Below, piece by piece: positions 5,882 through 13,105 of a stretch of DNA of 14,101 nt. Both the position numbers and the translations under genes were made by a program. The notes beneath the pieces were generated by a model. That model was given only the letters and a program-made list of their open reading frames with translations. It was not told where the DNA came from and made no database searches. Within the stretch, counting starts at the first letter, position 1. Each line of letters begins with the position of its first letter. Source of the stretch: an uncultured Clostridium sp. (GTDB taxonomy: Bacteria > Bacillota > Clostridia > Clostridiales > Clostridiaceae); the NCBI GenBank assembly GCA_900543325.1, contig UQQU01000082.1, forward strand, positions 1 through 14,101. The letters run 5' to 3'.

Positions 5882-6100
5882 TTATTCTTGAATTTGAGAT
5901 AATTCAGTTACATAGAAATTTCTAGTATTTGCACTAAGCAAATCTGCTACTATTGTAGCTACTGCTTGAACTTTATTAAGATCTGCATTTGCTACTAAGT
6001 TACCTATTTTCTTTTTTGTAAAGGTTGGATTCCCATCCTTGTCAATTGCTGATTGAACTTCAATTGATAATACTGTACTTTCTAAAGCTTTGTTTGCCAT
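5882..6100 (-). CDS. DUF1659 family small protein
   Basis: The start is placed at the ATG at 6100, giving 72 residues beginning MANKALESTVLSIEV, because GGGGGA lies nine bases before it. An in-frame ATG five codons upstream overlaps that ribosome binding site and has none of its own. The sequence, with DKDGNPTFTKKKIGN and a C-terminal LLSANTRNFYVTELSQI, fits DUF1659, a small Firmicutes family of unknown function. It is the first gene of the DUF1659-DUF2922 operon. No strong promoter stands out in the A+T-rich upstream 140 bases; TTGAAA with a poor -10 can be found. It lies on the segment that recombination between the cassette copies would excise. Confidence 0.75.
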   Translation of the reverse strand: MANKALESTVLSIEVQSAIDKDGNPTFTKKKIGNLVANADLNKVQAVATIVADLLSANTRNFYVTELSQIQE

Positions 6101-6240
6101 AATAAATTCCCCCATTCCATTTTGTTTTGTAAGTTTTTTTATTTTTTTGCCTTACACTTAAGATATATACATGAAAAAGAAGTTTTTACAGATTTTATTT
6201 ATTTTTTTCAAATAAAATAAAAATATTAATAATTGGCATA

Positions 6241-6288
6241 AAAAATAGTAGTTAGCTTTATTGTTATTTAAAACTAACTACTATTTTT
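6241..6288 (-). terminator. Intrinsic terminator of fic copy 2
   Basis: AAAAATAGTAGTTAG (6241-6255) and CTAACTACTATTTTT (6274-6288) form a 15-bp perfect stem with an 18-base loop, giving a U-run on the minus strand. The sequence is unrelated to the terminator after fic copy 1. Confidence 0.8.
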
Positions 6289-6325
6289 CTATTCATATAT
6301 ATTGCAACTTCATTACTTTCATTAT

Positions 6326-7114
6326 TTATTCTATATCTAATAAAAACATATCTTCTAGTTCACACATAAATTTCATGTAAGTTAACATAAACTTAAGCCA
6401 TGCATCATATCTTCCTACTCTTAATGAAGCTTCTATTGCATCATAATAAAAACCTTTATCTTGATTTCTAATAATTATTCTTGGATAACCCTTAGCAGTT
6501 AAGAGTCCATTCATAATAAGTCTTGATAACCTACCATTTCCATCCATGAATGGATGTATCCTTACAAAATCTAATTTGAATTTTAAAATATCTATTAGCT
6601 CTCTATCACTATTGTTAAATCTATCTATAGCTTCATTTAATTGATTTATAACATTTTCTGGTGGTGGTGGAGTAATTAGACTATTTGAAATATATACTTG
6701 ATTACTTCTAATTTTTCCTTCCCACGTACTATTTTCTAGTGTATTGAAAGTTATATCCTTATGAATATTGCAAATAAACTCTAAACTTAAATCATTATTT
6801 ATAGAAAAATTATCTCTTATGGCTCTGTTTAATTGTATTACTTCAGTTTGTGATCTTAAATCAGCATCTTGAGCTATTCCTTCAAGTACAGCTTTTGTTT
6901 GCCCTTTTGTTAAAGTATTACCTTCTATCTTATTAGATGTATATACTTCTAAATATGCAATTCTATCATTAAAGGGTCTATATCTATATGTTTCTATAAT
7001 TTTAATCATTTCACTCTGTGAAAGTCTACAATTTTTCACATTATAGCTTTTAAATTTTACTTTTTTAAAATTACTAAAAAACTGAACATCTCTAGCCTTA
7101 AAATCATCTGACAT
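6326..7114 (-). CDS. Fic/DOC family protein (probable AMP-transferase), copy 2
   Basis: This 262-residue paralogue of the protein at 664-1452 keeps the active-site motif at 187-198, the inhibitory S-x-x-x-E-G at 60-65 and the ITPPPP flap. The 13 differences from copy 1 are L113F, S116N, H128N, E130T, E134K, S138N, K154N, K156I, E157N, K171R, F177L, D229A and K232R. They cluster around the flap (113-157) and avoid the catalytic motif, so target preference might differ while chemistry is kept. Start and upstream sequence are identical to copy 1. If the inserted segment circularised, one fic copy would travel with the replication module. Confidence 0.92.
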   Translation of the reverse strand: MSDDFKARDVQFFSNFKKVKFKSYNVKNCRLSQSEMIKIIETYRYRPFNDRIAYLEVYTSNKIEGNTLTKGQTKAVLEGIAQDADLRSQTEVIQLNRAIRDNFSINNDLSLEFICNIHKDITFNTLENSTWEGKIRSNQVYISNSLITPPPPENVINQLNEAIDRFNNSDRELIDILKFKLDFVRIHPFMDGNGRLSRLIMNGLLTAKGYPRIIIRNQDKGFYYDAIEASLRVGRYDAWLKFMLTYMKFMCELEDMFLLDIE

Positions 7115-7165
7115 CTTACTACCTACCCTATCATTTAATCTAATTAATAATTAATTTTACCATAT

Positions 7166-7207
7166 ATATAAAATACTCTCCACTATTATATGGAGAGTAT
7201 TTTATAT
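7166..7207. promoter_or_regulatory. 17-bp perfect hairpin in the fic leader, copy 2
   Basis: Identical to the hairpin at 1504-1545: 17-bp arms at 7166-7182 and 7191-7207 with an eight-base loop. It sits upstream of fic copy 2 within the no-difference core. The same weak fic promoter candidate recurs at 7284-7314. Confidence 0.6.
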
Positions 7208-7430
7208 TATTTTTCTTTAAACTAAATATTATTTTACTTAGTTCAATTTAATGTGTCTACTACTTTATACTAACACCAAGCTAATTATAATAAATATTTA
7301 AAAACTTTTTTCAAATTTCCAATTTCAATGATTTTTCCTTAAAACTAATAAAATCCATTTGAAATTAATTCTCATCAAAACCAAATCTCAAATTTTCTCA
7401 CTTACACTCCCTTATTCTCACTCCTACAAA

Positions 7431-7460
7431 TTTGACCTTCTTTGACTTTAGTCTTATAAT
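7431..7460 (+). promoter_or_regulatory. hsp20 promoter overlapped by a CtsR operator, copy 2
   Basis: Same TTGACC-17-TATAAT promoter (7432-7437, 7455-7460) and CtsR-type operator (7431-7447) as copy 1, with no base change. Both hsp20 genes should respond identically to heat. Confidence 0.85.
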
Positions 7461-7584
7461 GTACTTGTACAAAGAGATGAGGGAAGTAATTAAAGAGATT
7501 CCCATTAAAAAGAAAATTCAATTAAGCTTAATAAAAACTACTTTTGAACTTTCACAAAATAAATTATTTAAAGGAGGTCTTTGT

Positions 7585-8025
7585 ATGTTTGGTTTAGTAC
7601 CTTTTAAATTTAATAATGGAGAAAATAGCAGAGGATTAAGCATTAATGACATGTTCAATGATTTCTTTAATGATGATATGTTATCTGAATTTAAGTCTTG
7701 TGGAAGTTTTAAGACTGATATAAAAGAAACTCCTGAAGAATATGTTGTTCATGCTGAGTTACCAGGAGTTAAGAAAGAAGATATAAATATTGATTACAAC
7801 AATAATTATTTAAGTATTTCTGCTACAAGAAATAATGAATTTGAAGAAAAGAAAGACAATTACATTAGACGTGAAAGAAGCTATGGTTCAGTTTCTAGAG
7901 GATTCTATATTAATAATGTAGATAAGAATTTAATTAAAGCTAAATTTGATAATGGCGTTTTAAGTATAGAATTACCTAAGAAAGAAATATCTTCAAATAA
8001 TGACAGTAGAATTTTAATAGAATAA
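7585..8025 (+). CDS. Small heat-shock protein Hsp20/Hsp18 family, copy 2
   Basis: A 146-residue alpha-crystallin-domain chaperone starting at the ATG after AAAGGAGGTC. It is identical to the product at 1923-2363 except for Arg instead of Lys near the C-terminus. The first 272 bases of the gene match copy 1 exactly; 11 of the remaining 169 differ and nearly all are silent, indicating selection on the protein. The alpha-crystallin core and the C-terminal I-L-I motif are intact. Two near-identical subunits could co-assemble in one oligomer, so the duplication may mainly raise dosage. Confidence 0.95.
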   Translation: MFGLVPFKFNNGENSRGLSINDMFNDFFNDDMLSEFKSCGSFKTDIKETPEEYVVHAELPGVKKEDINIDYNNNYLSISATRNNEFEEKKDNYIRRERSYGSVSRGFYINNVDKNLIKAKFDNGVLSIELPKKEISSNNDSRILIE

Positions 8026-8036
8026 CTAATTAATAT

Positions 8037-8066
8037 TTACTCCAGAAAGAAGGTGATTCCAACGGG
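8037..8066 (+). other. 30-nt conserved block in the hsp20 3' UTR, copy 2
   Basis: Identical to 2376-2405, with the 16S-tail-complement-like core at 8044-8060. The adjoining bases differ between copies (before the block, and an A/T change right after), so this stretch has been held constant outside the identical core. Confidence 0.45.
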
Positions 8067-8072
8067 TCAGTA

Positions 8073-8112
8073 AAAAAGCAGCTGCAAAACAAAGTTTTGT
8101 AGCTGCTTTTTT
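8073..8112. terminator. Terminator of hsp20 copy 2, probably also serving the convergent 131-residue gene
   Basis: AAAGCAGCTGCAAAAC pairs with GTTTTGTAGCTGCTTT with one G-U pair, flanked by A- and T-runs so that it can work on both strands. Relative to copy 1 both arms have changed while pairing is kept. Confidence 0.85.
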
Positions 8113-8148
8113 ATTAATTAATTTTTACTGTATAAACATACTAGTAGT

Positions 8149-8544
8149 CTATACTAAACTTGCAATCTCTTTCAACCTCTCATAAATCTCTTCACATCTA
8201 AACTTCATATAATAAACCTTACCAACATAATTCATAAACTTTTTCTTGTCCATTTTATTATAATAACATTCAAATTCATTTACAGCCAAATCTATTGCTT
8301 CATAAAATCCTCCAGCATAAGGCCCAAATCCGTCAATTTCATCCTCAAAAACAGTATGAATTTCCTTTAAGTCATATACTAATCTTCCATCATAAAAGTG
8401 ATTAATAATAATTTTACTACCATCCTTATTAGTCTTTACACTATTAAAAGCATTATCTCCTACTATAGACTCTAATTTTTTAAATTCCTTTATTAAAGAT
8501 ACTGCTTCCTTTGCTAATTCTAATTGCTTCTCTTTATTCCCCAT
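8149..8544 (-). CDS. Conserved-looking protein of unknown function, 131 residues
   Basis: Not recognised. The ATG at 8544 follows AAAGGGGAT at eight bases, and codon use and amphipathic helices look genuine. The first 30 residues (KEKQLELAKEAVSLIKEFKKLESIV) are a likely charged helix. The middle carries a beta-like stretch (GSKIIINHFYDGRLVYDL) and a GFGPYAGGFYEAIDLA segment, and the C-terminus is helical and rich in Lys, Glu and Tyr. There is no signal peptide or membrane segment. It is a lone gene that converges on hsp20 copy 2 and shares its terminator. Confidence 0.7.
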   Translation of the reverse strand: MGNKEKQLELAKEAVSLIKEFKKLESIVGDNAFNSVKTNKDGSKIIINHFYDGRLVYDLKEIHTVFEDEIDGFGPYAGGFYEAIDLAVNEFECYYNKMDKKKFMNYVGKVYYMKFRCEEIYERLKEIASLV

Positions 8545-8566
8545 CTTCTTATCCCCTTTAGTTTAA

Positions 8567-8595
8567 TTATTACTTAAAAGTAATTGAATAATCAA
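8567..8595 (-). promoter_or_regulatory. Possible promoter of the 131-residue gene
   Basis: TTGATT (8590-8595) and TAATAA (8567-8572) on the minus strand are 17 bp apart and about 22 bases before the ATG. The spacing is good but the boxes are imperfect. The DNA from here to 8717 shows nothing else. Confidence 0.3.
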
Positions 8596-8717
8596 TACAC
8601 TATTCTCTCTATTTACAACTTTATCCTATGTCATCTATATCTAATAATATCTAAAATATACTAAAGACAAATTTCAAAACATTCTATAAAAAAATATTAA
8701 ACTTTAGTCACCTCCAA

Positions 8718-8870
8718 TTATACTTTATTATATATAACTTCTATGTCGAATATTGTTGCCGTTATCAATGGTATATTATTGAATTTAATACTTTTATCTG
8801 TATATAAGTTATTATTAAGAATTATTTTTGCAATATTATAAATAATTATAATATTACTTTTATTTATCAT
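8718..8870 (-). CDS. Possible small ORF or gene debris, 50 codons
   Basis: The minus-strand frame runs from an ATG at 8870 to a TAA at 8718 and ends with a protein-like stretch (NNIPLITATIFDIEVIYNKV). Its ATG overlaps the stop of the preceding frame in the sequence AATGATAAATAA. That could be translational coupling, or a frameshift splitting one older gene. A GGAGGTGA immediately after the stop has no start codon at usable distance, another sign of decay. Product unknown. Confidence 0.3.
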   Translation of the reverse strand: MINKSNIIIIYNIAKIILNNNLYTDKSIKFNNIPLITATIFDIEVIYNKV

Positions 8871-9039
8871 TTAAGTAGAAAATATATTTTTTCTCAAATT
8901 TAATATATTTATCTTTTAAGTCCTCTAATATAAACTTTACATCTTTATCTTTAGATTCAATTAAATCTGCATCATAAAATTCTATTTTGTCATCCTTAAT
9001 TTTAAAAATTTTATTGTATTTTTTTACAAAATAATATAC
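8860..9039 (-). pseudogene. 5'-truncated gene remnant, 59 codons, no start codon
   Basis: An open minus-strand frame with typical coding composition (for example KIKDDKIEFYDADLIES) ends at 8860 but has no ATG, GTG or TTG before the upstream stop at 9040-9042. It looks like the tail of a gene whose beginning was lost next to the amylase promoter region. With the frame at 8718-8870 it may represent one broken gene. Not recognised. Confidence 0.35.
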
Positions 9040-9099
9040 TTAATTTTGAGATGATGAATATTATATATTATGTAATTTAAAATTTAAGGGGAGATAAAA

Positions 9100-11655
9100 T
9101 TGAAGAAATTATATAAAAAGCTTCTTATATTTTTACTTGCCTTTACTACTCTATCTACTACTGCATCCTTTGGTAACTCTGCTTATGCAGCTGGTACTAA
9201 AATAACAATTCATGTTGAAAAACCATCAAATTGGTCCGAAATTTGGATATGGTATAATAGTGATTTATCAACATCAGCTTGGGATACTACCTCATTAAAA
9301 CAGTCACCTGGTAACTTAACTGAATATAGAACTGGTTGGTATAAAAAAACTTTATCTTCAAGCAAAGTTCAATTTTTATTTAATGATGGTACTTGGAATA
9401 ATAAATTAACCAACTCAGGAAAGGATTTTACAACAACTTCTGATATCTGGATAAAAAAAGATGGTAGTATTTCATATACTGATCCAGTATCTCAATCTAC
9501 TGTTAATACTTCTATAAAAATTCACTTTAAAAGTTCATGGGGACAACCTAATATATATTACTGGAATGCATCTCCTAGTTCTTCAGTTAAAAATTGGCCT
9601 GGTACTTCTATGACTTCTGAAGGCAACAATTGGTACTATTATGAAATGCCTAATGTTTCTAGTGCTAATTTAATTTTTAATGGAAATGGAAAGCAAACTG
9701 CTGACTTATCTAGAACTGCTGGTGAATGGTGGTTTAAAGATAATCAATGGTACTCTAGTAATCCTGAAAACGTTTTTGTTACTGATAAAGACGACAATAA
9801 AGATGATGGTGATAAGGATGTAAATACTGGCAATAGAACTGACTTCAGAGATGAAACAATTTACTTTGTTATGACTTCAAGATTCTATGATGGTGATTCT
9901 AGTAATAATGTTCATTGTTGGGATGATAAAAAAGCTGGAAACCCTGATTATGACCCTGCTTGGCGTGGTGACTTCAAAGGTTTAATCGATAAGCTTGATT
10001 ATATCAAAGCTCTTGGATTTACTGCTATTTGGATTACTCCTGTAGTTAAAAATGCAAGTGGATATGACTATCACGGCTATCATGCAATCGACTTTAGTAA
10101 AGTAGATCCTAGATATGAATCTGAAGGAGCTACTTATCAAGATTTAATTAATGCAGCTCACGAAAAAGGATTAAAAATAATACAAGATATAGTTTTAAAC
10201 CATACTGGTAATTTTGGAGAAGAAAATCTTTTCCCTCTCCTTAAAAAGGATTACACTAAGAAAGATACTGCTGATAATTTAGTACTAATTGATTTTTATA
10301 ATCGTTTGCCTAGTAATTATCAATATTTAACACCTTCAGCAAAATATCAAGCTAGAATCAATGCTATGAAAGAAGGTATTAATGATACTGAAAACATTTA
10401 TCACCACGAAAAGAGTTTAAGATGGGAAGGATATACTGTTCAAACTGGGCAAATTGCTGGTGATTGTGTAGACTTAAATACTGAAAACCAAAAAGTTATC
10501 GATTATTTAGTTGACTCATATACTAAATATATTGATATGGGCGTAGATGCTTTCAGATTAGATACTGTTAAACACATTTCTAGATTAACTTTAAATAATG
10601 AATATATTCCTGCATTTAAAGCTGCAGGTGGTGAAAACTTCTATATTTTTGGTGAAGTTGCTACAAGATATAGGCAAGTATGGAATAACAATATCCCTGC
10701 TATATCTACACCTTTCTATACATGGAAGGAAACTAAAGACTATTCTTGGTCAACTTTAGCTGAAAGAGAACAAAGTACTCTTCAACATTGGAATGATAAC
10801 CAACAAGTAAATGAGCAACCTACTAGTAAAAACCACTTATTAAATGGTAACACTTATCATACTACTGATGAAAGCATTAGATCTGGTTTAGATGTTATTG
10901 ACTTCCCAATGCATTGGAACTTTAATAATGCTCGTGATGCATTTAATGTTGCTGTATCTGGTGACAAATATTATAGTGATGCTACTTGGAATGTAACTTA
11001 TGTTGATTCTCACGACTATGCTCCAGACTGTGCCCCAGAAAATCAAAGATTTGCTGGTTCTCAAGATACTTGGGCTGAAAACTTAAACTTAATGTTCACT
11101 TTCAGAGGAATTCCTGCTATATACTACGGAAGTGAAATTGAATTTATGAAAGGTGCTCCAATTGATGTTGGACCAAATGCTCCATTAAGCACTACTGGTA
11201 GAGCTTATTTTGGTGATCATATTGAAGGTTCAATAAATGTAACAGACTTTGCACAATATGATTCTGCAACAGGTGCCATGGCTGAAACATTAAATCACCC
11301 ATTATCTAAACACATCCAAAGATTAAACTTAATAAGAAGTCAAATTCCTGCATTAAGAAAAGGTCAATATTCAACTGAAAATGTAAGCGGAGATATGGCA
11401 TTTAAGAGACGTTATACAAATGAAAAAGAAGGAGTTGATAGTTTTGTATGTGTATCTATCACAAATGGTGCAACATTTAATAATATTCCAAATGGAAAAT
11501 ATGTTGATGCTATAACTGGTGATGTTAAAAATGTTACAAATGGAACTTTGTCTATTCCAAGTGTTGGTAAAGGAAATATGAGAGTTTATGTTCTTGATCT
11601 TCCTGGTAATTCTGCTCCTGGAAAAATCGGTGAAGCTGGAGCTTATCTAAAATAA
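9100..11655 (+). CDS. Secreted alpha-amylase family (GH13) enzyme with N-terminal starch-binding modules
   Basis: This 851-residue protein starts at a TTG with AAGGGGAG seven bases upstream. A Sec signal peptide (MKKLYKKLLIFLLAF...) probably ends after AYA at residue 30. Two starch-binding-like modules (CBM25/26 type, Trp/Tyr-rich) span about 34-128 and 137-222, followed by an Asp/Lys linker (about 228-245). The GH13 barrel runs from about 250: region I DIVLNH (363-368), region II GVDAFRLDTVKH (481-492, Arg486 and nucleophile Asp488), region III FGEV (acid/base Glu519), region IV VDSHD (635-639, Asp639). All catalytic residues are present. A C-terminal beta domain follows from about 760. It should hydrolyse alpha-1,4 glucans outside the cell; the exact product cannot be told. 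It is a single-gene unit. No clear CcpA (cre) site was found, and -35/-10 candidates upstream (for example TTGTAT...TATACT at 9014-9040, 15-bp spacer) are weak. Confidence 0.93.
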   Translation: MKKLYKKLLIFLLAFTTLSTTASFGNSAYAAGTKITIHVEKPSNWSEIWIWYNSDLSTSAWDTTSLKQSPGNLTEYRTGWYKKTLSSSKVQFLFNDGTWNNKLTNSGKDFTTTSDIWIKKDGSISYTDPVSQSTVNTSIKIHFKSSWGQPNIYYWNASPSSSVKNWPGTSMTSEGNNWYYYEMPNVSSANLIFNGNGKQTADLSRTAGEWWFKDNQWYSSNPENVFVTDKDDNKDDGDKDVNTGNRTDFRDETIYFVMTSRFYDGDSSNNVHCWDDKKAGNPDYDPAWRGDFKGLIDKLDYIKALGFTAIWITPVVKNASGYDYHGYHAIDFSKVDPRYESEGATYQDLINAAHEKGLKIIQDIVLNHTGNFGEENLFPLLKKDYTKKDTADNLVLIDFYNRLPSNYQYLTPSAKYQARINAMKEGINDTENIYHHEKSLRWEGYTVQTGQIAGDCVDLNTENQKVIDYLVDSYTKYIDMGVDAFRLDTVKHISRLTLNNEYIPAFKAAGGENFYIFGEVATRYRQVWNNNIPAISTPFYTWKETKDYSWSTLAEREQSTLQHWNDNQQVNEQPTSKNHLLNGNTYHTTDESIRSGLDVIDFPMHWNFNNARDAFNVAVSGDKYYSDATWNVTYVDSHDYAPDCAPENQRFAGSQDTWAENLNLMFTFRGIPAIYYGSEIEFMKGAPIDVGPNAPLSTTGRAYFGDHIEGSINVTDFAQYDSATGAMAETLNHPLSKHIQRLNLIRSQIPALRKGQYSTENVSGDMAFKRRYTNEKEGVDSFVCVSITNGATFNNIPNGKYVDAITGDVKNVTNGTLSIPSVGKGNMRVYVLDLPGNSAPGKIGEAGAYLK

Positions 11656-11666
11656 TATAATCTAAT

Positions 11667-11727
11667 GATGAAGATGTATGTTTAATATTTAATATTTAAT
11701 ATTTTCATACATCCTCATCCTTCATTT
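11667..11727 (+). terminator. Amylase terminator
   Basis: GATGAAGATGTATG (11667-11680) pairs with CATACATCCTCATC (11706-11719) with one mismatch, followed within three bases by a T-run. The 25-base loop is built of three TTTAATA units. Confidence 0.65.
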
Positions 11728-11851
11728 TTACTAATAATATTTATAATAAATGTAAAAAATATACAGTCTATTATTTATTTTAAATTTAATACTATAATAT
11801 CTAAAATTCCCCTATCACTCATTAGTATAATGTCAGCATATTTTTTTAATA

Positions 11852-12397
11852 TTACATATCTTCTATATACTTAAACACTACATCCATTTCACTTAGCTTC
11901 CTATTAATCCTAATCTTATACTTAAAATCCTTACCTTCTATAAATATTAAAGTTGCTACTTGCCATAATAATACTGTTCCCCCAGAATTCAATAATGATG
12001 TAAGTAAAGATTCACCTTTAGAATTTTTAATAATATACCAACAAGTCAAAAGAATTGCTGCAGTAATCATATAATAGCCAATTCTTATTATACCCATAAT
12101 ACTTAACTTCTTTTCTCTAGCTAAAAATTCTTTATATGAATTTATTATACTTATCTTTGATACTTCCTCTTTATTTTTATCCTTAACTTCTAATGGCATA
12201 TTTACTTCCAATTCAACATAAATGTCTTTCAGCTTATAGGGCACTCTTAAAATATATTCTTGAAGCCATTCATCTAAATCTACATTAATACTTCGATCTT
12301 TAACATCTCTATAATCGAATTCTCTAAATAACTCTTCATAAGAATCAACTTTAATTGGTATTGTACATTTAATTTTTTCTTTTGAATTATCACTCAT
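11852..12397 (-). CDS. Unknown membrane protein with two predicted transmembrane helices
   Basis: Not recognised. The 181-residue protein starts at the ATG at 12397 after TTAGGAGC at nine bases. The first 95 residues are soluble and acidic, with a WLQEYILRVPYKLKDIYVELEV segment that looks beta/alpha structured. Two hydrophobic segments follow, at about 99-124 and 131-154. The positively charged tail (KDFKYKIRINRKLSE) suggests that both ends are cytoplasmic. Its start overlaps the stop of a small upstream ORF by eight bases, which suggests translational coupling. No terminator stands out in the 195 bases between it and the amylase. Confidence 0.7.
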   Translation of the reverse strand: MSDNSKEKIKCTIPIKVDSYEELFREFDYRDVKDRSINVDLDEWLQEYILRVPYKLKDIYVELEVNMPLEVKDKNKEEVSKISIINSYKEFLAREKKLSIMGIIRIGYYMITAAILLTCWYIIKNSKGESLLTSLLNSGGTVLLWQVATLIFIEGKDFKYKIRINRKLSEMDVVFKYIEDM

Positions 12398-12548
12398 AAT
12401 TTTTGCTCCTAACTCTTATATCATCCCCCTTATTACATTTTTTCTTATTAGTATGACTTTTTATACATTTTCTTTTTAAATAATTATTCCCTCTTTTTTC
12501 CTGTTCCTCCGGGGAACAGACATTTATTTCCACATCGTATTTACCCAT
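12390..12548 (-). CDS. Small ORF, 52 codons, overlapping the membrane protein start; possibly a frameshifted remnant
   Basis: The frame starts at ATG 12548 with MGKYDVEINVCSPEEQEKR, which looks like real protein sequence. It then turns into a Lys/Asn/Cys-rich tail that looks non-native, and ends inside the next gene's start (ATGAGTGA overlap). No ribosome binding site precedes the ATG. The coding strand contains a hairpin CTGTTCC/GGAACAG (12511-12529), G+C-rich for this region. It may be a small gene that lost its original C-terminus, or a leader for the membrane protein. Confidence 0.35.
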   Translation of the reverse strand: MGKYDVEINVCSPEEQEKRGNNYLKRKCIKSHTNKKKCNKGDDIRVRSKNYE

Positions 12549-12566
12549 AAAAAATAAACTTAAAAT

Positions 12567-12899
12567 TTATACAGCATCTCCTTCAACAGAATAAAGCTCA
12601 TAAAATTCACCTTGCTTATCCATTAATTCACTGAAAGAACCTTGTTCAACTATTTTCCCATTATCCATAACAATAATTTCATCATATCTACCTAAAATAT
12701 TATCTATCAATTTATGAGTTATAGTTATAACCGTCAAATCATCTATATTTAGAAGTGTATCCTCAATTTCAAAGGCTGTTTTACTATCTAAATTCAATGT
12801 CTTATCAAACATATATACATTTTGATGAATAACTGACATTTGATTTAAAATTGAGTTATTATCTAAATCATTATAATGCTCTCCATCAAAATATAATCT
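12567..12899 (-). pseudogene. ABC transporter ATPase remnant with two deletions
   Basis: The frame from 12899 reads FDGEHYNDLDNNSILNQ, then the Q-loop region MSVIHQNVYMFDKTL. It then jumps directly to LDSKTAFEIEDTLL, the segment after the D-loop, followed by the switch region VITITHKL (His loop) and the C-terminal EIIVMDNGKIVEQGSF. Comparison with exporter-type ATPase domains shows an in-frame loss of roughly 80-100 residues that removes the ABC signature (LSGGQ) and Walker B. Walker A and any membrane domain are also gone upstream, where a TAG stops the frame at 12900-12902. It cannot hydrolyse ATP. The ATG at 12839 is only an internal Met. Confidence 0.88.
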
Positions 12900-13052
12900 C
12901 TATATATTAGATGTTCATCATATATAATATTAAATGCTCATCTAACGTCTATCAACCATCATTTTACATTTATGTAATTTAAAACAAACACAACTAGCTT
13001 AATTTCTTATAATCTTTATATAAACAAAACTTTTCATTTAATAAAATACATA

Positions 13053-13094
13053 AAAAAACACTAAAGAATCAGATGTGATTTTTTAGTGTTTTTT
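13053..13094 (-). terminator. Terminator of the mntA-hepT operon
   Basis: AAAAAACACTAAA and TTTAGTGTTTTTT form a 13-bp stem extended by AATCA/TGATT around a GATG loop. It has U-runs on either strand and lies 12 bases after the HepT stop. The 150 bases between here and the ABC remnant show no gene. Confidence 0.8.
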
Positions 13095-13105
13095 AAGTTA
13101 ATTAA

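Larger units (their letters stand above)
6325..8112. repeat. Direct repeat, copy 2: fic-hsp20 cassette
   Basis: Second copy of the block at 663-2451. Positions 6828-7856 match 1166-2194 with no difference seen (about 1,029 bp), including the whole non-coding intergenic region. Both ends are diverged by roughly 7-10%, and the outside flanks are unrelated to those of copy 1. Confidence 0.95.

Noticed and set aside
8733..8834. 33-codon hydrophobic plus-strand ORF that could be a type I toxin-like peptide
   Set aside because: It has no ribosome binding site or promoter, lies antisense to a better minus-strand frame, and hydrophobic short ORFs are common by chance in such A+T-rich DNA.
11681..11705. 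Three TTTAATA tandem units
   Set aside because: They form the loop of the amylase terminator, and simple A/T repeats are expected at this base composition.
12511..12529. CTGTTCC/GGAACAG hairpin as a terminator
   Set aside because: There is no T-run after it on either strand, and it falls within a possible small coding frame.
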